Below, piece by piece: positions 6,906 through 15,561 of a stretch of DNA of 20,436 bases. Made by a program: the position numbers and the translations under genes. The stretch's first letter is position 1; each line of letters begins with the position of its first letter. The stretch comes from Lachnospiraceae bacterium. Its GTDB lineage: Bacteria; Bacillota; Clostridia; Lachnospirales; Lachnospiraceae. The notes under the pieces are model-generated. The model was not told the origin of the DNA and made no database searches. It saw nothing but the letters and a program-made list of their open reading frames with translations. The stretch covers positions 1-20,436 of the forward strand of contig VSNR01000071.1 of assembly GCA_009774345.1 (NCBI GenBank), written 5' to 3'.

Positions 6906-8300
6906 TTATTTGGCTGTCTGTGAGGATAGATAATTGTGAATCCCCTTCGCAGCTGCCTTTCCTGCGCCCATCGCCAGAATTACTGTCGCTGCGCCGGTCA
7001 CTGCATCACCGCCGGCAAACACGCCTTCCTTTGATGTCCTGCCAAACTCTTCGTCCGCCACGATACACTTCCATTTATTTGTCTCCAATCCCTCTGTCGT
7101 CGAAGAGATCAGCGGATTTGGCGAGGTGCCAAGCGACATGATCACCGTGTCAAGCTCCATCTCAAATTCACTGTCTGGAATCTCAACTGGTCTGCGTCTG
7201 CCTGATGCATCCGGCTCGCCAAGCTCCATTCTAATACATTTCATGCCTCTTACCCAGTTGTTTTCGTTCTCCAAAATCTCTGTGGGGTTGGTGAGCAGGT
7301 CAAAGATAATGCCCTCTTCCTTTGCATGATGCACTTCCTCCACTCTCGCGGGAAGCTCCTCCTCACTGCGCCTGTAGACGATATGTACCTCCGCACCCAG
7401 ACGGAGCGCCGTTCTGGCTGCATCCATAGCAACATTGCCGCCGCCCACGACAGCGACCTTTTTACCGCGCATAATCGGGGTATTTGAATCCTCATTGAAC
7501 GCCTTCATCAGATTGCTTCTCGTCAGATATTCGTTTGCGGAGAATACACCGTTCGCATTTTCTCCCGGAATGCCCATAAACTTTGGCAGTCCAGCGCCAG
7601 AACCGATAAATACTGCCTCAAATCCCTCTTCCTCAATCAGCTCATCTATGGTGATCGACTTGCCAATAATGACATTTTTCTCAATCTTAACGCCCAAAGA
7701 TTCTACATTTGCGATCTCTTTTGCTACAACTTCCTCCTTCGGCAGTCTGAACTCTGGAATACCATAGACCAGCACACCGCCAGCCTCGTGAAGCGCCTCA
7801 AAGATCGTGACATCATACCCAAGCCTAGCAAGGTCGCCTGCACAGGTAAGACCCGCCGGGCCAGAGCCAATCACTGCGACCTTTTTCCCATTCTTTTCCT
7901 TTGCCGGCTCCGGCTTGATATTGTTCTCCCGCGCCCAGTCTGCCACAAAACGCTCTAATTTACCGATAGAGATCGGATCTCCCTTGATGCCCCGGATACA
8001 TTTTCCCTCACACTGGCTTTCCTGCGGACAAACACGGCCGCACACAGCGGGGAGCGCCGATGACTGGCTGATAATCTGGTAAGCCGCCTCGATATTACCA
8101 AGCTTCACCTGCTCGATAAATGCTGGAATGTCAATCGCTACCGGACATCCCTTGACACACTGCGCATTCTTGCAGTTAATACAGCGTGCCGCTTCCTCCA
8201 TCGCTTCTTCTTTATTATATCCAAGGCAGACCTCGTCAAAATTCTTCGCTCTGGCTGCCGCCTCCTGCTCACGTACTGGTACTTTTGTTAATACGTCCAT
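6906..8300 (-). CDS. nfnB: NfnB: NADPH/ferredoxin subunit of electron-bifurcating transhydrogenase (GltD-like)
   Basis: The 464-residue flavoprotein resembles the small subunit of glutamate synthase and is often annotated gltA or gltD. N-terminal cysteines 40, 43, 48, 52 and 87, 91, 97, 101 can hold two 4Fe-4S clusters. A dinucleotide fold with GSGPAG (145-150) binds FAD, a second with GGGNVA (286-291) followed by YRRSEEELPAR binds NADPH, and AGGDAVTGAATV (about 429-440) is the C-terminal FAD motif. No glutamate synthase large subunit is nearby. The gene directly upstream is an NfnA-like subunit whose stop codon overlaps this ATG by one base (TAATG), indicating translational coupling. Together they fit NfnAB, which couples NADH and reduced ferredoxin oxidation to NADP+ reduction. 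In vivo direction is not determined. Confidence 0.88.
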   Translation of the reverse strand: MDVLTKVPVREQEAAARAKNFDEVCLGYNKEEAMEEAARCINCKNAQCVKGCPVAIDIPAFIEQVKLGNIEAAYQIISQSSALPAVCGRVCPQESQCEGKCIRGIKGDPISIGKLERFVADWARENNIKPEPAKEKNGKKVAVIGSGPAGLTCAGDLARLGYDVTIFEALHEAGGVLVYGIPEFRLPKEEVVAKEIANVESLGVKIEKNVIIGKSITIDELIEEEGFEAVFIGSGAGLPKFMGIPGENANGVFSANEYLTRSNLMKAFNEDSNTPIMRGKKVAVVGGGNVAMDAARTALRLGAEVHIVYRRSEEELPARVEEVHHAKEEGIIFDLLTNPTEILENENNWVRGMKCIRMELGEPDASGRRRPVEIPDSEFEMELDTVIMSLGTSPNPLISSTTEGLETNKWKCIVADEEFGRTSKEGVFAGGDAVTGAATVILAMGAGKAAAKGIHNYLSSQTAK

Positions 8301-9187
8301 TATTTTTCACCTCCGCACTGACCGCATCCGCCGTGATGGGTATCGCCTTCCTGCAATCTCAACATCGCACGTCCCTCTGCTGTCTTATAGATCTGCTGTC
8401 GTTTCATCGCCTCATCAAAATTCACCAGATGCCCGTCAAACTCGGGACCATCCACACATGCAAACTTCACTTTGTCACCGACTGTGACACGGCAGGCGCC
8501 GCACATGCCTGTGCCATCTACCATGATCGGATTCAAGCTGACGATCGTGGGGATTCCAAGATCTTTGGTCAGTTTACATACAAATTTCATCATAATCATA
8601 GGACCAATGGCAATGCACAAATCATACTGCTTGCCCTCATCCACAAGGTCCTGAATCGTCTGTGTGACCATCCCTTTGCGCCCATACGAGCCGTCGTCTG
8701 TGGTGACATACAGATTGCCAGCCACTGCCTCCATCTCTTTTTCAAGAATCAGCAGGTCATGGTTCTTTGCACCGACAATGACATCTGCCGCAATGCCTTT
8801 ATTATGTAGCCATTTTACCTGTGGATAAACTGGCGCTGTACCGACGCCGCCCGCCACAAAGAGAATTTTCTTCTTCGCAAGCTCCTCTTGGTTCTCACTG
8901 ACCATCTCAGATGGACAGCCTAGGGGACCTACAAAATCATGGAAGGAATCCCTCGCCTTTAATGCCTGCATTCTAGCAGTCTCAGCGCCCACTGTCTGAA
9001 ACACAATGGTGATCGTTCCCTTCTCTCTATCATAATCGCAGATCGTGAGCGGAATCCGCTCCCCGTCTTTATCCATTCTTACGATTACAAACTGTCCCGG
9101 CTGGCAATTCTTTGCCACGCGCGGTGCTTCCACTACCATTAGATAAATATTGGTAGTGAGTTCTTTAGCCTCTAAAATCTTATACAT
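8300..9187 (-). CDS. nfnA: NfnA: NADH-binding subunit of electron-bifurcating transhydrogenase (ferredoxin-NADP reductase-like)
   Basis: The 295-residue product has the ferredoxin reductase fold of dihydroorotate dehydrogenase electron-transfer and sulfide dehydrogenase subunits. RIPLTI (44-49) is the FAD motif and GGVGTAP (113-119) is the NAD-binding loop. Cys229, Cys232 and Cys244, with Asp224 just before them, fit a 2Fe-2S site; Thermotoga NfnA uses an aspartate in place of one cysteine with what I recall as the same spacing. The C-terminus adds a short Cys/Gly tail (GGCGQCGG) after the domain. The ATG at 9187 has GGTGA eight bases upstream and gives the usual MYKIL start; an ATG at 9214 is possible. 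It is coupled to nfnB and has its own promoter. Confidence 0.87.
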   Translation of the reverse strand: MYKILEAKELTTNIYLMVVEAPRVAKNCQPGQFVIVRMDKDGERIPLTICDYDREKGTITIVFQTVGAETARMQALKARDSFHDFVGPLGCPSEMVSENQEELAKKKILFVAGGVGTAPVYPQVKWLHNKGIAADVIVGAKNHDLLILEKEMEAVAGNLYVTTDDGSYGRKGMVTQTIQDLVDEGKQYDLCIAIGPMIMMKFVCKLTKDLGIPTIVSLNPIMVDGTGMCGACRVTVGDKVKFACVDGPEFDGHLVNFDEAMKRQQIYKTAEGRAMLRLQEGDTHHGGCGQCGGEK

Positions 9188-9235
9188 TCGATGCTTCACC
9201 ATACCTTTCTTCATTCCTTTTGATACATAGCTACT

Positions 9236-9264
9236 ATTTTATACGAAATACGACTTAATTTCAA
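9236..9264 (-). promoter_or_regulatory. Promoter of nfnAB
   Basis: On the minus strand TTGAAA (9264-9259) and TAAAAT (9241-9236) are 17 bases apart, a good sigma-A-type promoter. The -35 box begins only seven bases after the stop codon of the upstream zinc-ribbon gene, so nfnAB can be expressed separately from it. Confidence 0.65.
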
Positions 9265-9270
9265 CATTTT

Positions 9271-10722
9271 TTATGATTCTGCAAAGGGCTGCAATGTATA
9301 ACTGCCTTCATTTACTTTATAAGCTTTAAATAAATCAGCCGTGTTTGCGTCGATTGCATAGATATTGTTGGTATCATGCACATTCCCCATCGTATCCAGA
9401 TATTCTTCATAGACAATGTAATAGATCGTGTCATTTGCCTTATACAGCGTTCGAACCTTATACTGGTTAATGCCTAATTTATTGGGCACATTGCCTTCCA
9501 CATTCAAAAGTTTCCCACTGGCCCACAGATTGTTCCGCAACACCTGCATCGCAAGGTCCGGGTCAAAATTTGTATGGATTTCCAAGTGATATGTCCTGTT
9601 GACCACCTCACTGCCAAGTCCTGATTCATCTATCGCAATAAATGAAAAATTGCTGATGCCGTAAGGCATTTCAATCGGATCTGTATACCGTTTACTATTT
9701 TGATCTGGAATAGAGCCGTCTGTCGTATAATAAACTTTTGTGCTGTAGTCATGATACGCCTCAATCAAGAATGGCTGCGCATAGGTACCGCTGTCTGGAT
9801 TGATTACAGGACTGTCCGGCGCAGATAAACTAATATAAAAATGCTGGGTTTCAACCTCACTCGCAATGCCATACATATTCACAAACATTGCCTTTATAGT
9901 ATATTCTCCTGACTCAAGTAAGATCGGTGTCTCATATACGTTTGAATTTTCTGACGGCGCTGTGCCGTCGAGCGTATAGTATACAAATCCTGTTGTATTT
10001 CCTTTTAATGAAATGGAAATCAGTTCGTCATATACACCGCCCTGTTTGTTAAAGACCGGCTTTAGCGCAGCATATTTATTGTATTTTGACAAAATCCGCG
10101 GGATATCGCAATGCCTTAGAATTATACCAATCTTCTCATAATCTTCTTGTGCTTCAAAGATCTCTAACAGCATGTCATAGACTTCATCCCGCTTGGCATA
10201 AGTGCTGTCAGCATCGAGAATCTCTGTCAAGAGAGCGATAGTACCCTGCTGTTGTCCATTCCTTTCGTAATATTTTGCCAATAAAAATTTCACATCTAAG
10301 TCTTCTGAATGAATGGCAAGCGCACGCTCAAGGTAGCTTACCGCCTCAGAATATTCATTGTGTGCCGCATGCTCAACCGCCTGCTGGTACTGGTATTCAA
10401 AAGAATTGTACCTGTAATCATTTACCAGATGAACCGACAGTGCAGCGATGCCTGACACAGCCAAAAGAACTGCCAGTGCGATCATTATTTTATTCTTTGT
10501 ATGCGACCGGACAGGTCTGGATTCCTTGATATCCTCTTCAAAGTTGTCTTGGACATTTTGAAGCTCCTCCTCAGCCATATCCTCCATCATAACACTGATG
10601 GATTCTTTTAAGGTATCTTCAAGCTCTATATCGAATTCCGGGACGACTCTAACCTCATAGCCGCAGTTTTCGCAAAGCAGTTTCTCCTCTTCCAACTCCG
10701 TTCCACAATTTGGACACTTCAT
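9271..10722 (-). CDS. Zinc-ribbon / TPR membrane protein with chitobiase-like C-terminal repeats
   Basis: The 483-residue product combines several parts. A zinc ribbon uses Cys3, Cys6, Cys17 and Cys20. An acidic linker follows, then one transmembrane helix (about 79-100), then helical TPR-like repeats (about 107-210) including YSEAVSYLERALAIH. Two beta-sandwich repeats follow at about 232-300 and 310-380, each with the YYT-DG-P core and Y-PI ending typical of the chitobiase/beta-hexosaminidase C-terminal domain. A last domain (about 385-483) is unassigned. The ribbon should face the cytoplasm and the rest the outside. The ATG follows AAGGAAGG and lies 16 bases after fhs, so it is probably cotranscribed with fhs. 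The function is unknown; cell-surface binding or sensing is a guess. Confidence 0.8.
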   Translation of the reverse strand: MKCPNCGTELEEEKLLCENCGYEVRVVPEFDIELEDTLKESISVMMEDMAEEELQNVQDNFEEDIKESRPVRSHTKNKIMIALAVLLAVSGIAALSVHLVNDYRYNSFEYQYQQAVEHAAHNEYSEAVSYLERALAIHSEDLDVKFLLAKYYERNGQQQGTIALLTEILDADSTYAKRDEVYDMLLEIFEAQEDYEKIGIILRHCDIPRILSKYNKYAALKPVFNKQGGVYDELISISLKGNTTGFVYYTLDGTAPSENSNVYETPILLESGEYTIKAMFVNMYGIASEVETQHFYISLSAPDSPVINPDSGTYAQPFLIEAYHDYSTKVYYTTDGSIPDQNSKRYTDPIEMPYGISNFSFIAIDESGLGSEVVNRTYHLEIHTNFDPDLAMQVLRNNLWASGKLLNVEGNVPNKLGINQYKVRTLYKANDTIYYIVYEEYLDTMGNVHDTNNIYAIDANTADLFKAYKVNEGSYTLQPFAES

Positions 10723-10738
10723 GCTTTACAGACCTTCC

Positions 10739-12409
10739 TTAAAATAATCCCGTTATCACACCTTGATCCGTAACATCAATATTATAGGCTGCCGGATTCT
10801 TGGGAAGTCCGGGCATCGTCATAATCGCGCCCGTCAGCACTACGACAAAGCAAGCACCTGCCGACACATACACTTCCCTGATATTCATACGAAACCCTTC
10901 CGGTCTTCCCAATAACGCCGGGTCATCCGAGAGAGAGTATTGTGTTTTTGCCATGCATACTGGCAGTGTGCCAAAACCAAGTGCTTCTAACCGCTCGATC
11001 TGTTTTAAGGCAGCAGGTGCAAACACAATCTCTGCCGCCCCGTAAATCTCCTTTGCAACACACTTGATTTTCTCTGCTATGGGCATCGCATCTTCATAGA
11101 GCGGCGCAAAATGGCTTTCTTTTGCTGCGAGCGTATCCAGAACCGCGTTTGCAAGTTCTATACCGCCTTCTCCTCCCTTTTCCCACACTTCTGAGAGTGC
11201 AAACTCACAGTCTCTCTCCTCGCAGAATTTTTTCACAAAATCAATTTCTGCCTGTGTATCAGAGATAAATGCATTCAGCGTCACCACCACAGGCACATGG
11301 TATTTGTGTATATTTTCAATATGCTTTTCCAGATTTACGATGCCTTTTTCAAGTGCCTCCAGATTCTCGGCATTCAAATCACCCTTCGCCACGCCGCCAT
11401 TATATTTGAGTGCCCGTATCGTCGCCACCAAGACAACCGCATCCGGCGAAAGTCCCGCCTGACGGCATTTGATGTCAAAAAATTTCTCCGCACCCAGATC
11501 TGCGCCAAAACCTGCTTCTGTCACAACATAATCTGCCATTTTCAGCGCTGCTTTGGTCGCCCGCACACTGTTGCAGCCATGTGCAATATTGGCAAACGGA
11601 CCGCCATGAATGATTGCCGGCGTATGCTCGAGTGTCTGAATCAGGTTGGGTTTGATCGCATCCTTTAACAGTGCCGCCATCGCCCCTGTCGCGTGAAGCT
11701 GCCCGGCACAGACAGGCTCTCCCGCGTAATTGTACGCCACAACCATTCTGTCAAGACGTTTTTTCAAATCCTCCATATCCTCGGCAAGGCACAGCACTGC
11801 CATAATCTCTGACGCGACGGTAATGACAAAATGATCTTCACGGACAAAGCCATCCATCTTGTTTCCCATCCCAACAACGATATTTCTAAGCACCCGGTCA
11901 TTCATGTCCAGACATCTTTTCCACACAATCTGCCGAGTGTCAATTCCCAGCTCATTTCCCTGCTGGATATGATTGTCAAGCAATGCTGCACACAGATTGT
12001 TTGCAGCGGTCACTGCATGGAAATCTCCTGTAAAATGCAGGTTTAAATCCTCCATAGGAACAACCTGTGCCATTCCGCCGCCCGCAGCGCCGCCCTTAAT
12101 GCCAAAACAAGGCCCGAGTGAAGGCTCTCTGAGTGCGATGACTGCCCGCTTTCCCAGCTTGCCAAATGCCTGACCAAGACCTACGCTTGTGGTGGTCTTT
12201 CCCTCTCCTGCCGGTGTCGGATTGATCGCCGTTACAAGAATTAGTTTTCCATTTTTATTATTTTCTATCTTTTTTAGATATTCTTCGGATATCTTTGCTT
12301 TGTACTTTCCGTATAATTCCAAGTCATCTATTGTCATATCAAGCGCTTTTGCCACTTCTGTAATCGGATACAGTTCAGCTTCCTGCGCGATCTCGATGTC
12401 TGATTTCAT
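10739..12409 (-). CDS. fhs: Formate-tetrahydrofolate ligase
   Basis: The 556-residue product has normal length and all key motifs of formyltetrahydrofolate synthetase, which uses ATP to join formate to tetrahydrofolate. The P-loop-like segment TPAGEGKT is at 65-72, and EPSLGPCFGIKGGAAGGG at 95-112 is the family signature. The C-terminal IREVYVSAGACFVVVLTGAIMTMPGLPKNPAA region is also conserved. In anaerobes it supplies formyl-THF for purines and serine/glycine metabolism and is the first methyl-branch step of the Wood-Ljungdahl pathway in acetogens. AGGAGG precedes the ATG by eleven bases. Its presence alone does not show acetogenesis, because many non-acetogenic Clostridia have it. Confidence 0.97.
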   Translation of the reverse strand: MKSDIEIAQEAELYPITEVAKALDMTIDDLELYGKYKAKISEEYLKKIENNKNGKLILVTAINPTPAGEGKTTTSVGLGQAFGKLGKRAVIALREPSLGPCFGIKGGAAGGGMAQVVPMEDLNLHFTGDFHAVTAANNLCAALLDNHIQQGNELGIDTRQIVWKRCLDMNDRVLRNIVVGMGNKMDGFVREDHFVITVASEIMAVLCLAEDMEDLKKRLDRMVVAYNYAGEPVCAGQLHATGAMAALLKDAIKPNLIQTLEHTPAIIHGGPFANIAHGCNSVRATKAALKMADYVVTEAGFGADLGAEKFFDIKCRQAGLSPDAVVLVATIRALKYNGGVAKGDLNAENLEALEKGIVNLEKHIENIHKYHVPVVVTLNAFISDTQAEIDFVKKFCEERDCEFALSEVWEKGGEGGIELANAVLDTLAAKESHFAPLYEDAMPIAEKIKCVAKEIYGAAEIVFAPAALKQIERLEALGFGTLPVCMAKTQYSLSDDPALLGRPEGFRMNIREVYVSAGACFVVVLTGAIMTMPGLPKNPAAYNIDVTDQGVITGLF

Positions 12410-12432
12410 AATATTGGGTTCCTCCTAACCAA

Positions 12433-12470
12433 AGTTCCATTTTTCAGTACCAGTTCAAGTACCATTACCA
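12433..12470 (-). repeat. Triple TGGWACT motif ahead of fhs
   Basis: On the minus strand the 7-mer TGGTACT occurs at 12464-12458 and 12452-12446, and TGGAACT at 12439-12433, spaced 12 and 13 bases, with a further TGGTAA at 12470-12465. The array lies between a weak candidate promoter (TAGACT at 12508-12503, 18 bases, TAAAAT at 12484-12479) and the fhs ribosome binding site, so it would be in the 5' leader. It could be an operator or an RNA-level signal; this is inference. Confidence 0.5.
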
Positions 12471-12520
12471 ATTTACCTATTTTAATAGAATACCATTTAT
12501 CAAGTCTACTGTCTATAAAA

Positions 12521-15496
12521 TTATAAATGTTCTTCCATATAATTTTGGAACTGTTCCATACTCATCAGAATACGGCGGGGTTTTGTTCCCTCCTCCGCAC
12601 CAACCACGCCGGCATCCTCAAGCTGGTCTACAATGCGCGCCGCGCGGTTAAATCCAATCTTGAACACGCGCTGAAGCATACCAATAGACGCTTTCTCCTT
12701 CTCAATGACAAACTTTCCTGCCTCCGCAAAATAGGTATCAAATTCGCTGCCGCCTCCTGAGCCTGCACTGCCCGCAGCTCCTGTCAAGGACTGCATGCTC
12801 TTGATCTTCTCCTCAATATCACTGCTGTATGTAACATTGCCAAGCATCTGATTTTTGAGAAAATCAACGACATCCGACACTTCTGAATCGGACACAAACG
12901 CCCCCTGCACGCGCGCGGGTTTTGTATATCCCTGTGGATAGAAGAGCATGTCACCCTTTCCTAAGAGCTTTTCCGCACCATTCATATCCAGAATCGTCCT
13001 TGAATCCACGCCGCTGGATACGCTAAACGCGATTCTGCTTGGCATGTTCGCCTTGATCAGACCTGTAATGACATCAACGGAAGGTCTTTGCGTGGCGATT
13101 ACCAAATGGATTCCGCAGGCACGCGCAAGCTGCGCCAGACGGCAGATACTCTCCTCTACCTCCCCTGACGCCACCATCATCAAGTCTGCAAGCTCGTCCA
13201 CGATAATGACAATCTGCGGCAGCTTATGTAAGGGTTCTCCGTCTGGGTTTGTCTTTCCCATCTCCGCAGCTTTGTTGTATCCTTTTAGATCGCGCACATT
13301 CAAATCCGCAAATTTTTTATAGCGGTCATTCATCTCTGTAACGCCCCAGTTTAGTGCCGCTGAAGCTTTCTTTGGGTCTGTCACTACAGGAATCATCAAA
13401 TGCGGAATCCCATTGTACACACTCAGCTCAACCACTTTGGGATCAATCATAATAAGCTTTACATCCGCCGGATTTGCCTTGTACAGGATACTCATAATAA
13501 TCGTATTGATGCACACTGATTTACCAGAACCTGTTGCGCCAGCGATCAATACATGCGGCATCTTTGCAATATCGGTGACCACTACCTGCCCGCCGATATC
13601 TTTTCCCACCGCAAAGGCAAGATTGGATGAAAAATTCTGAAATGTGTCTGATTCCAGTAAATCCCGCAGTGCTACAGCGCTGGTTTCCTTGTTTGGCACC
13701 TCGATGCCCACCGCCGCTTTTCCCGGAATGGGTGCCTCGATTCGTATATCTGTCGCCGCCAGATTTAGCTTGATATCATCTGTCAGCCCTACGATTTTAC
13801 TGACCTTTACCCCCTGCTCTGGCTGCATTTCATACCTTGTGACAGAAGGTCCCTGAGAGATATCTGTGATTGTGACACGAACGCCAAAAGTCTGTAATGT
13901 CTGCTGTAAATGCAGCGCTGTCTCCTTTAATTGATTCGCCGAATCGCCTTTTTTGCCATCGCCTTTTTTTAATAAATCTAAAGGCGGCAGCTGGTATGGT
14001 TTGGGTGCTTCCTCCTGCTGCTCAGTCGCTGTCATTGGCAGTTGGATTCCTGCTTCGCTCACTGCTTCTTGCTGCTCAGGTGTTCTTTGTGCCTCTGCGG
14101 TCATAGATTGCTCTGCGACCGGCTGCGGCAATACTGTATCTTCTGTCACTGGCTCAGGCATACTATTGATTGCCTCTGCATCATATTCTACAGCGTCAAA
14201 TCCATCCCAAAAAGAACGCTCTGCCGATACGCCGGGATTATCAGTAAAATAATCCGCCATTTCGCTGTCAGTCTCTGTATTGTCAGTAAACCCATCCACT
14301 TCTTCGGCATAAAGTTCTTCACTGTACGCAGCGTATTCCATCTCTGAAAATCCACTGTCCGCATCTGCTGGCTCCATATATTCTGTATTTGGGTATTGTG
14401 TTTCTATATCCGCTGTATCTGTATATTCTGTCTCTGTATACACAGTATCTGCCCCTTCAGGAGACATTGCCTCATGATATGGCTGAACCTTAATCTCCTC
14501 AAATAAACCAGCATCTGCGGCCCCCATCTCCTCGTCCAGCAGAACAATCTCATGAATATCCTGCCGTCCTGTATTTTGGGGCATTCCAGCCTTGAGCGTA
14601 ATCGCAGAGCTAGACACCACGCCCCGCGCTCTCTTATCCATTCGCCTGACATTTTCTTTGGGCAGTTCGCTTTTCTCTTCTCTCACCCGTTTTGAACGTT
14701 TGGAATGCGCTTTTTCCTTGCGTATTGGCGTCTCATAGTCCTCATCTTCCTCCGCCTCATAATCGTCGTAGTCCTCATAGTCCTCATACTCATCACGCAG
14801 GCTTTGTCTGTACTCTCTCATTCTTACTGCGTCCTCCTTGGCAGTCTCAATCAAATAAGAGCTCCCCTTCTTAACGCCTGAGAGAAAACTTTTTTCCGTG
14901 ATAAAGACAATGCAGATAATTCCAAGTACCACTACGACAAAAAGCGTTCCGCCAAAGCCCATCAGCTTATACATGCCATGGGCAATGCTGCCAAACAGCA
15001 CGCCGCCCCCGGCGCGGTGCTCCGACGATGTTTCATAAAGCTCCTGAATCAAAGAGCCGCCTTTGAGCATCGCATCCTGCTTCATCAGCATGTATGCCAA
15101 CACGCCAAGCAGAAAGAACAGGATTACACTGCTCACCATTTTCACGACTGCGACAGTGTTTCCCCTGTTGGAAATGCCAAATGCAAAGCCCACAAAAATA
15201 AAGACAGGTATGAGATATGCCAGCAGACCGAAAATGCCAAACATCGCGTTGCTGATGCCTGTAGCTGCCGCGCCCTTTATGATTCCTGTAATACACAAAA
15301 ATATAAAAATCGCAGCCGCAAAAATAACGATCAGCATCACCTCATTTTTTACTGCAATATCAACACTTTTTCTCGCAGCCTTTCTTCCCCTTGCTTTGGA
15401 TGTTGTTTTTCTTGAGCCCTTTGCAGTGCTTCTGGATGTACTTTTTTTTGTATTTGTTCTGCTTCTTGATGCACGATTTTCTGTTGCAGATGCCAT
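12521..15496 (-). CDS. ftsK: DNA translocase FtsK/SpoIIIE
   Basis: The 991-residue product is a membrane-anchored hexameric DNA pump that moves chromosomes through the division or sporulation septum. A basic, Ser/Thr/Lys-rich N-terminus (1-45) precedes four transmembrane helices (about 52-74, 83-109, 116-138, 181-200). A long low-complexity acidic linker (about 230-500) follows. The motor has Walker A GATGSGKS (653-660), Walker B IIVDELAD (about 764-771) and ATQRPSVDVITG (801-812). A winged-helix gamma domain (about 918-985) should read the FtsK orienting sequences. It is about 200 residues longer than Bacillus SpoIIIE because of the linker. GGGGGAG precedes the ATG by seven bases. It follows the tepA-like gene, as in Bacillus. 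Confidence 0.96.
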   Translation of the reverse strand: MASATENRASRSRTNTKKSTSRSTAKGSRKTTSKARGRKAARKSVDIAVKNEVMLIVIFAAAIFIFLCITGIIKGAAATGISNAMFGIFGLLAYLIPVFIFVGFAFGISNRGNTVAVVKMVSSVILFFLLGVLAYMLMKQDAMLKGGSLIQELYETSSEHRAGGGVLFGSIAHGMYKLMGFGGTLFVVVVLGIICIVFITEKSFLSGVKKGSSYLIETAKEDAVRMREYRQSLRDEYEDYEDYDDYEAEEDEDYETPIRKEKAHSKRSKRVREEKSELPKENVRRMDKRARGVVSSSAITLKAGMPQNTGRQDIHEIVLLDEEMGAADAGLFEEIKVQPYHEAMSPEGADTVYTETEYTDTADIETQYPNTEYMEPADADSGFSEMEYAAYSEELYAEEVDGFTDNTETDSEMADYFTDNPGVSAERSFWDGFDAVEYDAEAINSMPEPVTEDTVLPQPVAEQSMTAEAQRTPEQQEAVSEAGIQLPMTATEQQEEAPKPYQLPPLDLLKKGDGKKGDSANQLKETALHLQQTLQTFGVRVTITDISQGPSVTRYEMQPEQGVKVSKIVGLTDDIKLNLAATDIRIEAPIPGKAAVGIEVPNKETSAVALRDLLESDTFQNFSSNLAFAVGKDIGGQVVVTDIAKMPHVLIAGATGSGKSVCINTIIMSILYKANPADVKLIMIDPKVVELSVYNGIPHLMIPVVTDPKKASAALNWGVTEMNDRYKKFADLNVRDLKGYNKAAEMGKTNPDGEPLHKLPQIVIIVDELADLMMVASGEVEESICRLAQLARACGIHLVIATQRPSVDVITGLIKANMPSRIAFSVSSGVDSRTILDMNGAEKLLGKGDMLFYPQGYTKPARVQGAFVSDSEVSDVVDFLKNQMLGNVTYSSDIEEKIKSMQSLTGAAGSAGSGGGSEFDTYFAEAGKFVIEKEKASIGMLQRVFKIGFNRAARIVDQLEDAGVVGAEEGTKPRRILMSMEQFQNYMEEHL

Positions 15497-15529
15497 AATA
15501 CTTCTCCCCCTAAATGAGTTTTACAAAAT

Positions 15530-15558
15530 ATTATAGCACTTTTTTTGATACTTGTCAT
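15530..15558 (-). promoter_or_regulatory. Promoter of ftsK
   Basis: On the minus strand ATGACA (15558-15553) and a perfect TATAAT (15535-15530) are 17 bases apart. They lie between the tepA-like gene and ftsK, so ftsK probably has a transcript of its own besides any read-through. Confidence 0.7.
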
Positions 15559-15561
15559 AAT

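Noticed and set aside
6906..8300. Glutamate synthase small subunit as the main call
   Set aside because: No large subunit gene is nearby, and the coupled NfnA-type partner with a 2Fe-2S site fits the bifurcating transhydrogenase better.
8186..8809. A 207-codon plus-strand open frame
   Set aside because: It is antisense to the nfnA/nfnB junction, both of which have clear family motifs, and it has no motifs of its own.
12410..12520. A tetrahydrofolate riboswitch ahead of fhs
   Set aside because: The gap is about 110 bases and lacks the conserved core and pairing of that riboswitch; only the short TGGWACT boxes are notable.
14978..15536. Plus-strand open frames of 145 and 157 codons
   Set aside because: They are antisense to the N-terminal membrane region of ftsK and consist of low-information sequence.
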